A stretch of DNA of 64,000 nt from Bog-756 sp049517675. Its GTDB lineage: Bacteria > Actinomycetota > Acidimicrobiia > Acidimicrobiales > RAAP-2. Positions 8,266-17,391 of this stretch are shown here, piece after piece. How positions within the stretch are numbered: position 1 is the stretch's first letter; the number at the start of each line of letters is the position of its first letter. The position numbers and the translations under genes are program-made. The stretch is taken from positions 4,277-68,276 of the forward strand of contig JBEKRV010000016.1 of assembly GCA_049517675.1 (NCBI GenBank), in the 5' to 3' direction. Under the pieces are notes generated by a model. The model saw nothing but the letters and a program-made list of their open reading frames with translations. It was not told the origin of the DNA and made no database searches.

Positions 8266-8397
8266 GGCGTCACGCTCCTGCCCATCCGCCGTAGACCGGT
8301 AGACCGGTCGCGGGCCCACTCGAGCTCCTCGAGGGCCGGGCGCGACAGAGACCCCGTATCGAAGGAACCTCCTGACCCCTGGCATACCATGAGCCTC

Positions 8398-9501
8398 ATG
8401 CAGGCCAGGGTGGTCGCCCCGACCGAGCTCACGAGTGCCGACGTGGCCCGGTGGTCCGAGTGCGCAGCCTCGTCGCTCGAGCCCAACCCCTTCTTCGAGC
8501 CGGGCTGGCTGCTGCCGGCCCTCGCCCACCTCGACGAGTCGCCGACGACCGTGCTGGTGTTCGCCGAGCACGACGGCGCCGTCCACGCGTTTGTTCCCGT
8601 CGAGGAGATCGGTTCCGACGACGACCTCGCGGGCGCTAGACGCACCCACGCCACTCTGGTGACCCGGGTGGTACCCACCGCCGTCGCACTCACCACACCT
8701 CTCGTCGTCGCCGAACGAGCCGTGGAAGCGCTGATGTGCCTCATGAGCGAGCTCCTCCGGATGGCCGAGGAACGCGGTGCCGACCTGGTCGTCATGGAGT
8801 GGGTGGCAAGGGACGGCCGGACGGCCCGGTTGCTCAGGGACGCGGCTGACCGGGGCGACCATCACCTCATCGAGTTCGACAGTTGGGAGCGTGGGTTCCT
8901 CCGCCGACGGTCCGACCTCGAGGATTCCTACTGGCTCCGGGCGATCGGGAAGAACCGTCGCCGCACGATTCGCCAGCACCGCCAGAGACTCGACGCCGTG
9001 CTCGGGTCGACCTCGCGCCTCCGCACGCGCACCGACCCCGACGCCATCGACGCCTTCCTGCGCCTGGAGGCGTCGGGGTGGAAGGGCCGTGACCCCGGGG
9101 GCCTTGCACTCCGCCGGCAGTCGGGATCGGCCGCATTCTTCGATGCGGTCTGCCGTTGCCACCTCGACGGGGGCCGCATGTGGTTCGTCTCGCTCGAGGG
9201 CGACAGCGGGCCCATCGCCATGGTCTGCTGCCTGCGCGGCGGCGACGGCGTCTTTGCCATACGCACCGCCTACGACGAGGACCTGGCCAGGTTCGGCCCC
9301 GGGGTCGAGGTGTTCCTGGCCGCGATGGAGCGCTTCGACCGCGATACCGACGCCCGGTGGTTCGACTCCTGCTCGGGACCGGACAACCGGCACCTGCTCG
9401 GACTGTTCCCCGACCGGAGGGCGCTGGCGACGATGATGTTCCGTGTGCACGATCACCATGGGCCCCGGCAGGCGTCCACCGACCCGGTGGTCGCCCGATG
9501 A
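8398..9501 (+). CDS. FemAB/CelD-type GNAT acyltransferase
   Basis: A 367-residue protein of the CelD/BcsL-like (Acetyltransf_6) branch of the GNAT fold. Such enzymes transfer acyl or aminoacyl groups during polysaccharide, peptidoglycan or lipid modification. Visible features are NPFFEPGWLLPALAHL near residue 30, the basic LRAIGKNRRRTIRQHRQRL near 180, FLRLEASGWKGRDPG near 220, and the C-terminal core WFVSLEGDSGPIAMVCCLR followed by AYDEDLARFGPG. A TACCAT box (8385-8390) lies seven bases before the second ATG (8398), which therefore looks like a leaderless start; the ATG at 8389 overlaps that box. The stop overlaps the start of the MaoC-like gene (ATGA). The substrate is unknown. Confidence 0.8.
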   Translation: MQARVVAPTELTSADVARWSECAASSLEPNPFFEPGWLLPALAHLDESPTTVLVFAEHDGAVHAFVPVEEIGSDDDLAGARRTHATLVTRVVPTAVALTTPLVVAERAVEALMCLMSELLRMAEERGADLVVMEWVARDGRTARLLRDAADRGDHHLIEFDSWERGFLRRRSDLEDSYWLRAIGKNRRRTIRQHRQRLDAVLGSTSRLRTRTDPDAIDAFLRLEASGWKGRDPGGLALRRQSGSAAFFDAVCRCHLDGGRMWFVSLEGDSGPIAMVCCLRGGDGVFAIRTAYDEDLARFGPGVEVFLAAMERFDRDTDARWFDSCSGPDNRHLLGLFPDRRALATMMFRVHDHHGPRQASTDPVVAR

Positions 9502-9989
9502 CCGCCGGGGTGCACGGGCGGCCGAAGCAGGTGGTCGGCTCGGTCGGGGACATGATCGACCTGGTCGGCGTACCGATGGGGCCGAGCCAGTGGCATGTGA
9601 TCACCCAGGAACACATCGACCGCTTCGCGGACGCCGTCGGCAACCCGGCAGCCAACCACACGGATCCCGGATGGGCAGCCCGGACGCCGACGGGCGTGAC
9701 GATCGCGTTCGGCGCCCAGGTCCTGGCCATGACGACGCTGCTCCTCGGTGACCTCTGGGAACTGCGGGGCGTGGTGGGCGGCGCCGACTGCGGGAGCAAC
9801 AAGGTCCGTCACCTGGAGTCCGTCCCGGTGGACAGCAGGGTGCGGCTCCGTCCCACGATCGCCTCGGCCGAGCCGGTGGGCGAGGGCGGGGTCCGGGTCG
9901 TCACCGACCTCGAGTTCGAGATGGAGGGCGGCACACGGCCGGTGTGCGTGGCCCAGGTGGTCAATCTCTTCTGGTTCTCTCCGGACTGA
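9498..9989 (+). CDS. MaoC-like (R)-specific hydratase/dehydratase family protein
   Basis: A 163-residue hot-dog fold protein. The hydratase-2 region reads FADAVGNPAANHTDP (about residues 41-55), followed by TPTGVTIAFGAQVLAMTTLL. Active MaoC hydratases have GD-x-x-x-x-H here; the His is kept but the expected Asp is Asn, so classical (R)-enoyl-CoA hydratase activity is doubtful. The second half (GSNKVRHLESVPVDSRVRLRPTI) is typical of the family's beta-sheet. It is translationally coupled to the upstream acyltransferase by an ATGA overlap. A role in acyl-CoA or polyketide-like metabolism is possible; a binding protein without catalysis is an alternative. Confidence 0.82.
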   Translation: MTAGVHGRPKQVVGSVGDMIDLVGVPMGPSQWHVITQEHIDRFADAVGNPAANHTDPGWAARTPTGVTIAFGAQVLAMTTLLLGDLWELRGVVGGADCGSNKVRHLESVPVDSRVRLRPTIASAEPVGEGGVRVVTDLEFEMEGGTRPVCVAQVVNLFWFSPD

Positions 9990-10077
9990 GGGCGCCCCGG
10001 GTCGATCCTCAAGGTGGGCGGCTCACCCGTCGATGGTTGAAGAACCCTCTGACGACGGACCGAGGAACCCAGCCACC

Positions 10078-12411
10078 ATGACAGCAGCGACACCATCACG
10101 AACGCCCGACCCCCTCGAGCGGGGTCGGGGCGACGGGGACGGCGGCGGATCGCGTGGAATCGCGGGCGTGCTCCGGCGGATCGGGCCCTCCCTGGTCGCC
10201 TACCTCATGGGCCCGGTCGCCCTGGTGACGATTCTCGTCCTCATGCACTACGGGGACGTCGCTCGGGAGCCGGCCTGGCTCTGGGTCGCCGTCTTCGTCG
10301 CCGTGCCGGCATCCAGTCTCCTGGTGGACAGGCTCTACACCGACAATTCGACCCGGGTCACGATGCACATCCGGATCGCCGTTCAGGCGGCCGCCGTGAC
10401 CGCCGTGATCTACCTCACCGGATGGGGACCGGTGCTCTGGGGCGCCTTCGCCTTCCTGGCGCTCGAGAACGTCTCGCGTGGAGGCTCGAGCGTCTGGAGG
10501 ATCACCGCCCTGTGGAGCCTGGTGGGGATCGGTCTCGGGCAGTTCCTCATCTGGCAGGGCTGGATGCCCTCGCGGCTGACCATGGCGGAGGCCAACTCCC
10601 TCGCCATCATGGGCGCGTTCGTCCTGGTCTTCGTCGTCTGGATGGCCGGCGTGACGATGCGCAAGAAGGAGGACGCCGAAGAGAAGATGCGGCTGAGCGA
10701 GGACCGCTTCCGATCGCTCATCCAGGATTCCTCCGATATCACCGTCGTGATGGACGAGATCGGCCTCTGCATGTTCGTGAGCCCGGCCGCCGAGGTGCTC
10801 CTCGGATACCGTCCCGACGAACTCGTCGGGGTGATGGCGACCGACCTCGTGCATCCGGACGACCGGGACCGCGTTCGCACCCGGCTCGGCGCCTACTTCC
10901 AGGCCACACCGGACTCCGCCCTCCTGCAGTTCCGCATGGCGCGCAAGGACGGAACGTGGTGTGACGTCGAAGCGGTGGTCACCAACCAGGTCGCCCGACC
11001 CTCGGTCGCCGGATACGTCGCCCACGTCCGCGACATCACCGAGCGCAAGGAGTTCGAGGCGCTCCTGGCCCACCGCGCCCTCCACGATCCACTCACCGGA
11101 CTCGCCAATCGCCAGCTCATCCTCGACCGGGCCGACCAGATGCTCAGTCGGTCCCGTCGGTCGCTCCAGCCGGTCGCCGCCTACTTCATCGACCTCGACA
11201 ACTTCAAGGACGCCAACGATTCGTTCGGGCACGAGGCGGGGGACCGACTCCTCCAGGCGGTCGGGAGTCGCCTCGAGTCGATCCTCCGGGCCAGTGACAC
11301 CGTGGGACGGCTCGGCGGCGACGAGTTCGTCATCCTCACCGACGGGGTGACGCTCGAAGGCGGACCCGGCGCGGTCGCCGACCGCATCCGGGAGGTCCTC
11401 CGCGCCCCCTTCGCCATCGACGGTTACGCCGAGATTCCCGTCAACGTGACGGCGAGCATCGGCATCGCCGTCGGGGACCGGGCATCAGCACAGGAGCTCC
11501 TGCGTGACGCCGACATCGCCCTCTACAGGTCCAAGGCTGCCGGCCGGGACCAGGCCGTCCTGTTCGAGCCGGCCATGCAGCTCGCCATCGCCGGTCGGAT
11601 GGAACTGCGGACCGATCTCGACACGGCACTGGCCGAAAACCAGTTCTTCCTGCTGTACCAGCCGATCGTCGACCTCGAGAGCACCACCATCCGCGGGGTC
11701 GAGGCCCTCCTGAGGTGGCAGCATCCGATCCGTGGCGTCATCCCTCCGAACGACTTCGTTCCCCTGCTCGAGGACTGCGGCCTGATCGTGGAGGTCGGGC
11801 GCTGGGTGCTCGAGACCGCCTGTGCCCAGGCCGCCCACTGGCACGCACAGGGCTACGACCCGACCATGTCGGTCAACGTCTCGATGCGCCAGCTCGAGTC
11901 CGACTCGTTCGTCGAGGACGTCCGCCGGACCCTGTCCGTCCACGACCTCGATCCCCGGTCGCTGGTGGTCGAGGTCACGGAGACGGCACTGATGAAGGAC
12001 GCCAACGCCACCGTCTCGAGGCTGCAACGCCTCAAGCAGCTAGGGGTCAAGATCGCCATCGACGATTTCGGGACCGGCTACTCCTCGTTGGCCTACCTCC
12101 GGCAGTTCCCGGTCGACGTGCTGAAGATCGACCGGTCGTTCATCGCCAGTATGGACGGGACGGCCGACTCCTTCGCCCTCATCCATACCATGGTCGAGCT
12201 GGGTCGGGCCCTCGGCCTCGTGACCCTGGCCGAGGGGATCGAGCACGAGGACCAGCTCGAGAGCCTCCGGGGTCACCAGTGCCACAGCGGTCAGGGCTTC
12301 ATGTTCTCCAAGCCCGTAGAGGCGGCGATGATCGAGACGCTCCTCGCCCACACCGCGCGGTCGGCACACGACCGGCCGTCGGAGACGCACCCGCTCCCCA
12401 TGCCCCACTGA
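10078..12411 (+). CDS. Membrane PAS-GGDEF-EAL cyclic-di-GMP protein
   Basis: A 777-residue regulator of cyclic-di-GMP. Residues 35-195 contain about five membrane helices of an uncharacterised sensor module (YLMGPVALVTILVLMHYGD, VIYLTGWGPVLWGAFAFLAL). A PAS domain (about 210-335) follows. The diguanylate cyclase domain has an intact GGDEF motif at 413-417 and an inhibitory RxxD site (RASD) five residues before it. The phosphodiesterase domain has EAL at 542-544 and DDFGTGYSS near 662. Both catalytic signatures are intact, so the net activity cannot be told. A protein at 27135-29447 has the same architecture and high similarity throughout. The ATG at 10078 has a GAGGA about 13 bases upstream; an in-frame ATG at 10033 is a weaker alternative. 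Confidence 0.92.
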   Translation: MTAATPSRTPDPLERGRGDGDGGGSRGIAGVLRRIGPSLVAYLMGPVALVTILVLMHYGDVAREPAWLWVAVFVAVPASSLLVDRLYTDNSTRVTMHIRIAVQAAAVTAVIYLTGWGPVLWGAFAFLALENVSRGGSSVWRITALWSLVGIGLGQFLIWQGWMPSRLTMAEANSLAIMGAFVLVFVVWMAGVTMRKKEDAEEKMRLSEDRFRSLIQDSSDITVVMDEIGLCMFVSPAAEVLLGYRPDELVGVMATDLVHPDDRDRVRTRLGAYFQATPDSALLQFRMARKDGTWCDVEAVVTNQVARPSVAGYVAHVRDITERKEFEALLAHRALHDPLTGLANRQLILDRADQMLSRSRRSLQPVAAYFIDLDNFKDANDSFGHEAGDRLLQAVGSRLESILRASDTVGRLGGDEFVILTDGVTLEGGPGAVADRIREVLRAPFAIDGYAEIPVNVTASIGIAVGDRASAQELLRDADIALYRSKAAGRDQAVLFEPAMQLAIAGRMELRTDLDTALAENQFFLLYQPIVDLESTTIRGVEALLRWQHPIRGVIPPNDFVPLLEDCGLIVEVGRWVLETACAQAAHWHAQGYDPTMSVNVSMRQLESDSFVEDVRRTLSVHDLDPRSLVVEVTETALMKDANATVSRLQRLKQLGVKIAIDDFGTGYSSLAYLRQFPVDVLKIDRSFIASMDGTADSFALIHTMVELGRALGLVTLAEGIEHEDQLESLRGHQCHSGQGFMFSKPVEAAMIETLLAHTARSAHDRPSETHPLPMPH

Positions 12412-12448
12412 GCGTAGGACGAGGCTTCCGGGGATCCTCGTCGGCGCG

Positions 12449-12898
12449 TCAGCGGAGGGCCAGACCCCGCCGGTCGCAGCGCAGGGCCGTCGGGGTCACG
12501 ATGACCGGCAGCGGCGACAGCTTCAGGACCCGCTCGCGGACACCGTGTCCCAAGATGGAGTGCAGACCGCGCAGCCGGAGCGATCCGAGGACGATCGCAT
12601 CGCACCCGCGCTCCGTCGACTCCTCGACGATCCGCCCGGCGACGTTGTCCTCCCGGGCCGAGCACACCCGGCCGTCCGCCTCGATACCCGCCGTCCGCAT
12701 CCGCATGACGGTCTCGTCGACGAGCTGTTGGGCCTCGGCGACGGTCTCCAACGGCGGGATCCGTATCGACCTCGGCAGTTCCCGAACATGCAGTACCTCG
12801 ACGTCGGCCTTCGACTTGGCCGCCAGTCCGATGGTGAAATCCACGGCGGCCTGACCCGGATCGAATTGGTCGATGGCCAGAAGCAGTCTGTCTCGCAT
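12449..12898 (-). CDS. Universal stress protein (UspA family)
   Basis: A 149-residue Usp-fold protein starting MRDRLLLAIDQFDPGQAAV, with the alpha/beta pattern DVEVLHVREL and the C-terminal AIVLGSLRLRGLHSILGHGV. The ATP-binding consensus G-x2-G-x9-G-(S/T) is imperfect: the residue after the last Gly is His or Val rather than Ser/Thr, so nucleotide binding is uncertain. The start is set by GGAGGTG just upstream of adjacent GTG and ATG codons. A TACAAT -10 box reads on the minus strand at 12933-12928. Usp proteins often belong to hypoxia or stationary-phase regulons in actinobacteria, but no DosR-like box is seen here. Confidence 0.87.
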   Translation of the reverse strand: MRDRLLLAIDQFDPGQAAVDFTIGLAAKSKADVEVLHVRELPRSIRIPPLETVAEAQQLVDETVMRMRTAGIEADGRVCSAREDNVAGRIVEESTERGCDAIVLGSLRLRGLHSILGHGVRERVLKLSPLPVIVTPTALRCDRRGLALR

Positions 12899-12927
12899 CA
12901 CGACACCTCCACGTGCACAGCGCATCG

Positions 12928-12933
12928 ATTGTA
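12928..12933 (-). promoter_or_regulatory. -10 box of the universal stress protein gene
   Basis: TACAAT on the minus strand, about 30 bases before the start codon. No convincing -35 box is seen at the usual distance, so an activator may be needed. Confidence 0.4.
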
Positions 12934-13021
12934 CGGGTGCACCGCGTAATCAGGTCGTGAAAGTACGGCGGCATCCCGTAGAAACGGCGATAACGGCAGC
13001 GCCGCCCCGGCTCCCGGCGGC

Positions 13022-13897
13022 TCAGTGTGCGAAGGTGAAGATGCAGAGCTGCGTGGCATAGGCGACCAGGCGGGCGCGATCGTTCCCGGCCGCCCCGAGG
13101 TCCCACAGTGCCATGTCCACCGACGCGTACCCGTCACCGGCGTGGCGGGCCCGGTTGTGGGCGAGGACCCACTCCGAGCGGCACTCGTCGAGCAGGTGGA
13201 ACGTGAGGTCCACGCTCGGGCCGAACCAGCCCTGCCGCTCGCCGGGGCCGAGCTTCTCGGCCACCGCGCCCGGCATGGTGTCCGCACAGACGATCAGGGC
13301 CAGCGGGTCGAGAGTCCCGTCCTCGGCCATCGGGGCGTCGTCCAGCCGGTACCAGCTCGCGTGCTCGGCCCGGTCCGGCACGTACTCGTCCCATGGAGCG
13401 TGGCCGAGCGCGCCCCTCCCCTCCAGTCGGGTGTCCCAGAACCGGTTGGGCGGGAACCCCTCGACCCCGGCCGGCAGAGGCTCGCGGAAGGAGCGGGCCT
13501 CACCCAGGGGGACGAACCCCGACGGCGGTTCGAGGTCGGTGAAGTCGAAGCCCCGCCTGGGCGACCCGAACACCGCGGTGGTGACGTGACCATGGACGGA
13601 GCCGGGATTGCGCACCTCGGCCCGCGCATGGGACATGGACCGACCCCGTCGGAGGATCTCGACGTCGATCTCCACCGGCCCATGGACGACAGGGGCGATG
13701 AAGGTCGTGTGCAGGGAACGCAGCCCGTGCGTGGCGCCGGCGAGCTCGGTCGACATCGCCCGGACGGCCAGCGCCGTGACGACCCCGCCCTGGGGCAGCG
13801 GGTTCAGGTTCCACGAATCGTCGATCTCCCCGCGGTACCGGCCGGGAACGGTCGTCGACGGAGTGGGCCGGGTCGATTCGGCGAATGGCGTGCCCAC
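13022..13897 (-). CDS. TesB-like acyl-CoA thioesterase family protein
   Basis: A 291-residue double hot-dog protein of the actinobacterial thioesterase-like family. The first half has WNLNPLPQGGVVTALAVRAM (about residues 29-48) and the core LRSLHTTFIAPVVHGPVEIDV (about 59-79). The second half has WFGPSVDLTFHLLDECRSEW and GDGYASVDMALWD. These enzymes hydrolyse acyl-CoA thioesters to free acid and CoA in the cytoplasm. The gene stands alone, convergent with nothing and spaced from its neighbours, so its context does not reveal the acyl substrate. The substitution pattern at the catalytic Asp/Gln/Thr positions was not resolved by eye. Confidence 0.8.
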   Translation of the reverse strand: MGTPFAESTRPTPSTTVPGRYRGEIDDSWNLNPLPQGGVVTALAVRAMSTELAGATHGLRSLHTTFIAPVVHGPVEIDVEILRRGRSMSHARAEVRNPGSVHGHVTTAVFGSPRRGFDFTDLEPPSGFVPLGEARSFREPLPAGVEGFPPNRFWDTRLEGRGALGHAPWDEYVPDRAEHASWYRLDDAPMAEDGTLDPLALIVCADTMPGAVAEKLGPGERQGWFGPSVDLTFHLLDECRSEWVLAHNRARHAGDGYASVDMALWDLGAAGNDRARLVAYATQLCIFTFAH

Positions 13898-13926
13898 GAT
13901 CGGTCGTCACTGCCACCGGACGGCAG

Positions 13927-14325
13927 TCAGCTGAGCAGCTTGGCCTTCTGGGCCTCGAACTCGGCGTCGGTGATGACGCCCTTCGACTTCAGATCGGCCA
14001 GCTTCACCAACTCGTCGGTGCTGCTGGTCCCCGACGACCCCGCAGCCTGCTTGATGTAGGCGTCGAACGCCTTCTGCTGCTGCTCGGCGGCCTGGGCGGC
14101 ACGCTCGTGCATCGATCCCCCGCGCGCGATCAGGTAGACGAGGATCCCGAGGAACGGGAGCACGATGACGAAGATCACCCACAGGGCCTTGGCCCCTCCA
14201 CTCAGGTCGTGACTGCGGAAGATGTCCCCGAACACGACGATGAGGAGCCAGAACCAGATGAAGAAGACGAACAGGCCGAGCATGGTCCCGAACAGGTCGG
14301 CCAGCGGATAGGTATAAGCGAGCAT
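13927..14325 (-). CDS. Small membrane protein with PLD-nuclease-N-like helices and SHOCT domain
   Basis: A 132-residue protein. Two membrane helices (about residues 8-32, LFGTMLGLFVFFIWFWLLIVV, and 44-68, ALWVIFVIVLPFLGILVYLIA) with the connecting FGDIFRSHDLSGGAKALW match the short phospholipase-D N-terminal domain found in stand-alone actinobacterial proteins. A helical linker leads to a C-terminal SHOCT motif (LVKLADLKSKGVITDAEFE, then KAKLLS). SHOCT domains are thought to mediate oligomerisation. A GGAGAA-type ribosome site lies before the ATG. The function is unknown; a second SHOCT membrane protein lies at 59977-60288. Confidence 0.85.
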   Translation of the reverse strand: MLAYTYPLADLFGTMLGLFVFFIWFWLLIVVFGDIFRSHDLSGGAKALWVIFVIVLPFLGILVYLIARGGSMHERAAQAAEQQQKAFDAYIKQAAGSSGTSSTDELVKLADLKSKGVITDAEFEAQKAKLLS

Positions 14326-14468
14326 GGCGGTTCTCCTCGGAATTGACGGGTTGGGGAAAACCTAGCGCCCCCATCGACCCGTTGCCGCCATCCGCGCCTG
14401 GCCGGGCCGGGCCGCCACGGACCCGCACGGAACCGCTCTGCGGGGCTCGACGGCGCACCGTCGGGTGG

Positions 14469-16595
14469 CTACCGCCTCTCCCGCCAATCGGCGACCGCCC
14501 GCGACAGCTGGGAGGCGAACGCCGTCGCCAGCGCCGGGTCGGCGAATCGGGTGCGGGCGAACTCCCGGTTGGCGGCCCGCTCGATCCCGATCTCCGGCCC
14601 GGCGGCCAGGACCTCCAACGCGTGTCTCACGATGTCTCCGGCGTCCACGTACGTCCGGCAGCCAGGGCCCGCCACGAGCTCCGACTCGGGCCGCCTCGGG
14701 AGCAGGACCGATGCGCCGGCGGCCATGGCCTCCACCATCGAGCGGGGCATCCCCATCCGATGACCGGGGGCCAACGGGTAGACGGCCAGTGCGGTGCGCG
14801 GGAGCAGGGCGATCATCTGGTCGTGAGGCACGTCCACCGACAGCATCACCGACTCGCCACTGGCCGCGATCAGCTCACGGACCACGGTCTGCTGCTCCTC
14901 GAGCAGGTGGGTGAGCCCCATGGCGATGCGACAGTCCACGCCCTTGCCGGCTAGCTCGGCGAACGCGGCGACGAGCACCGGCCAGTCCCTCTTCGGAACG
15001 CCGGCCGACGCCGTCAGGACGATCGTCCGCTCGGGCGGCGGATCGGGCAGCTCCACCCGGGTGGTCAGCAGGGACACCAGCTCGTGGGCGCCGGTGATGA
15101 GCGCCGCATGGTGGGGATACGCCCACACCCCGACGCACAGGGGATGCACCCGGATCCGGTCGATGAGCTCGAGATCGAAGTCGAACGAGTGGACCCGGAC
15201 CGCGAACGGCACCCCCAGCTCCGCCAACGCGTCGAGCTTGGCGGCGGCGAAGGTCGCCCAGAACAGCACGAGGACGTCGGGCTCGAACTCGCGGACCGCC
15301 GTGTCCAGGTCGGTGTAGGTCGGCTCGAGCACCCGGACGGGGGACGGGGACCACCGGTCGGTGCACCAGGCGAGGATCGCCCCGTTGTCGGTGAGGCCCT
15401 TCATCTCGTCGGGGATGTACGTCTCCTGCACCAGCGGGAAGAGCGAGTTGTACGCCATGACGCGTAGCGGACGCTCGTCGAGCACACGCCTGAGGACGAC
15501 CGCCTTGGCCGCGTGGTGGTCCTCGGACTCGCTGAGCCGGTTCTGGGCCGACGTGGTGTAGAGGGACGCGACCACCGGCAGGGCGAGCGCCGGCGCGCCC
15601 CTGGTCAGACGCAGGATCAGGTCCCAGTCCCCCAGAGCCGCGAGGGACTCGTCGAAGTGGGCTCCGGGAAGCGTCCGGAGGTGGGCGATCACTCCCATGT
15701 CGATGAAGTTGGCCGACTCGAGGCGGCGGCGGTCGAACGGCACGAACCGGAGCTCGGGGAGGCTGCGCCCGCGGGCGTCTTCCTCCGGTGCGCCTTCGAC
15801 CACCTGGGCCCCGTAGACGACCTCCAGGCCCGGCTGGATCCCGAACGCCCACACGACCGCCTTGATCCAGAGGGGCTGCATGAGGTTGTCGTCGTCCAGA
15901 TAGCACACGATGTCCCCGGTCGCCACCGCCAACCCCGCGTTCCGGGCGCCGCACGCGCCGACATGGTCCGTTCTGACCACGACGATCCGACCGTCCTGTG
16001 CCGCGAGCCGATCCAGCAGGTCCGACGTCCCGTCGGTGCTCCCGTCGTCGATCACGACGAGCTCCCAACGGGGGTACACCTGGGCCAGCACCGACTCGAT
16101 CGCCCGGTGCAGGCGATCGCACCGGTTGTGGGTCGCCAGCACGACGGTGACCTTGGCGTCCGATTCCAGCCGGACCGATCCGACCCACTCCGTCACCGGC
16201 GCGATGCGTGCCGCGAGTGCCGTCTCCGTAGTTTGGCGATCGATCGACGCGAAGCTCGCTTCGAAGGTCAGTGCGGCATTGGCCAAGGCGCCGACGTCGG
16301 CCGTCAGTGCGTCGACCGCCGTCCGGCGTGCATCCGACTCCCGTCGGAGCCGTTCGTCGGCCGCCTGGCGTTCGGCCACCGAGTCCTGATGCTCCCGGAG
16401 ATCTTCGGCGCGGGCCGACTCCAGCTCCGCGAGCCTCGACTCGAGCTCGGCGATCCGGTCGGCGTCGATGCCGTCCAGCCGTAGGTCGTGACGGGCCCGC
16501 CCCACGATGGCGGCGCGACCACCCTCCACTCTCGAGGCGTCGCGGACGGCCCGCAACTCGTGCCTGACGACGCTCATCATCTGCCGTAGGCGCAT
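14469..16595 (-). CDS. Large bifunctional glycosyltransferase (GT2 plus GT-B-like domain)
   Basis: A 708-residue protein. Residues 30-135 are charged heptads (IAELESRLAELESARAEDL), a probable coiled coil. Residues 150-370 form a GT-A family 2 domain: VTVVLATHNRCDRLHRAIES, VVIDDGSTDGT and the metal-binding CYLDDDNLMQP. The C-terminal 320 residues look like a GT-B (family 4) domain, with VLEPTYTDLDTAVREFEPDV, TIVLTASAGVPKRDWPVLVA and the donor-site-like HRMGMPRSMVEAMAAGASVL. Two transferases in one chain usually build a repeating glycan such as a cell-wall or surface polysaccharide. The gene is monocistronic here, so the acceptor is unknown. Either Met in the N-terminal MRLRQMMS could be the start. 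Confidence 0.88.
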   Translation of the reverse strand: MRLRQMMSVVRHELRAVRDASRVEGGRAAIVGRARHDLRLDGIDADRIAELESRLAELESARAEDLREHQDSVAERQAADERLRRESDARRTAVDALTADVGALANAALTFEASFASIDRQTTETALAARIAPVTEWVGSVRLESDAKVTVVLATHNRCDRLHRAIESVLAQVYPRWELVVIDDGSTDGTSDLLDRLAAQDGRIVVVRTDHVGACGARNAGLAVATGDIVCYLDDDNLMQPLWIKAVVWAFGIQPGLEVVYGAQVVEGAPEEDARGRSLPELRFVPFDRRRLESANFIDMGVIAHLRTLPGAHFDESLAALGDWDLILRLTRGAPALALPVVASLYTTSAQNRLSESEDHHAAKAVVLRRVLDERPLRVMAYNSLFPLVQETYIPDEMKGLTDNGAILAWCTDRWSPSPVRVLEPTYTDLDTAVREFEPDVLVLFWATFAAAKLDALAELGVPFAVRVHSFDFDLELIDRIRVHPLCVGVWAYPHHAALITGAHELVSLLTTRVELPDPPPERTIVLTASAGVPKRDWPVLVAAFAELAGKGVDCRIAMGLTHLLEEQQTVVRELIAASGESVMLSVDVPHDQMIALLPRTALAVYPLAPGHRMGMPRSMVEAMAAGASVLLPRRPESELVAGPGCRTYVDAGDIVRHALEVLAAGPEIGIERAANREFARTRFADPALATAFASQLSRAVADWRERR

Positions 16596-16729
16596 GCCTT
16601 CTCCGTACGTCGGTCCACCGCGGGGCGGAGTCCTGCGCCGCCCGCGGTCCCGCGTCCCGGCCAGTGGACGGTTCGCCCGAAGGCTACCCCGACGTCACGC
16701 GTGCCGCCGGGCCCGGGCGCCGGGCCGTC

Positions 16730-17266
16730 TCAGTGGCGGCCGACCATCCCGTGCCGGCCGGAACGGCCGGTCGGCCACTGGCGACGCCCGATCCCGTCGG
16801 ACACCACCGTGGCGATCGCCGCCACGGCCAGGGCGAGATCGGCGACTCCGAGCGCGCTGCCGGCACGGGCACCTCCCCCCAGCAGCACCAGCGAGGAGGT
16901 GATGACCACCATCACGCCGGCGGCGACGACAGTCCGGGGCACCGGGGACCGGCGCATCCCGGGACCGGGTCGGGTCAGCACCGCTGCGGCGCTGAGGAGG
17001 AGACCGGACAGTACGGCGGTCACGGTCCGGCTGGACAGGATCCCGGCAGGTCCGGCGCCGCCGGGCGAGGAGATGAACCCGAGCCACCGGTACCCCTCCA
17101 GGATGGACACGTTGGCCAGCATGATCAGACCGGGCGACCGGAGGAGGAAGGCTCCCCCTCCCGGGCAGGTCGGTCGACGCCCGGGGTCGTCGCCGGTGCC
17201 GCGCCGCGGGTCGACCGGTCGGTCACGGGGCACGGATCTCGGGTCGACGGTCTGTACAGGAGTCAC
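16730..17266 (-). CDS. Hypothetical membrane protein
   Basis: A 178-residue protein I do not recognise. A polar, proline- and arginine-rich N-terminus is followed by hydrophobic segments at about residues 42-62, 80-96 (VTAVLSGLLLSAAAVL), 110-128 (VVAAGVMVVITSSLVLLGGG) and 134-152, and a basic tail. The GTG start has GAGGTG directly upstream. On the same strand TTGAGT (17306-17301) is followed at 17 bases by a weak -10-like AGAGAT. The AT-richer promoter region also holds the 12-base palindrome CTGCTTAAGCAG (17282-17293). These signals favour a real gene, although the coding signal is modest. Confidence 0.55.
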   Translation of the reverse strand: MTPVQTVDPRSVPRDRPVDPRRGTGDDPGRRPTCPGGGAFLLRSPGLIMLANVSILEGYRWLGFISSPGGAGPAGILSSRTVTAVLSGLLLSAAAVLTRPGPGMRRSPVPRTVVAAGVMVVITSSLVLLGGGARAGSALGVADLALAVAAIATVVSDGIGRRQWPTGRSGRHGMVGRH

Positions 17267-17391
17267 GGCACCTCGGTAATCTCTGCTTAAGCAGTAGGTT
17301 TACTCAAGATTATGGGGCACCGGGAACCTCGCGTCAACGGATGCCGGAAAGGACAGGGGTCGGCCTCCGCATGCGGTGGAGGCGCGGGCCG

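Noticed and set aside
12899..13021. DosR-like box before the universal stress gene
   Set aside because: No GGGAC/GTCCC pair occurs in this spacer, so the hypoxia regulon link is not extended to it.
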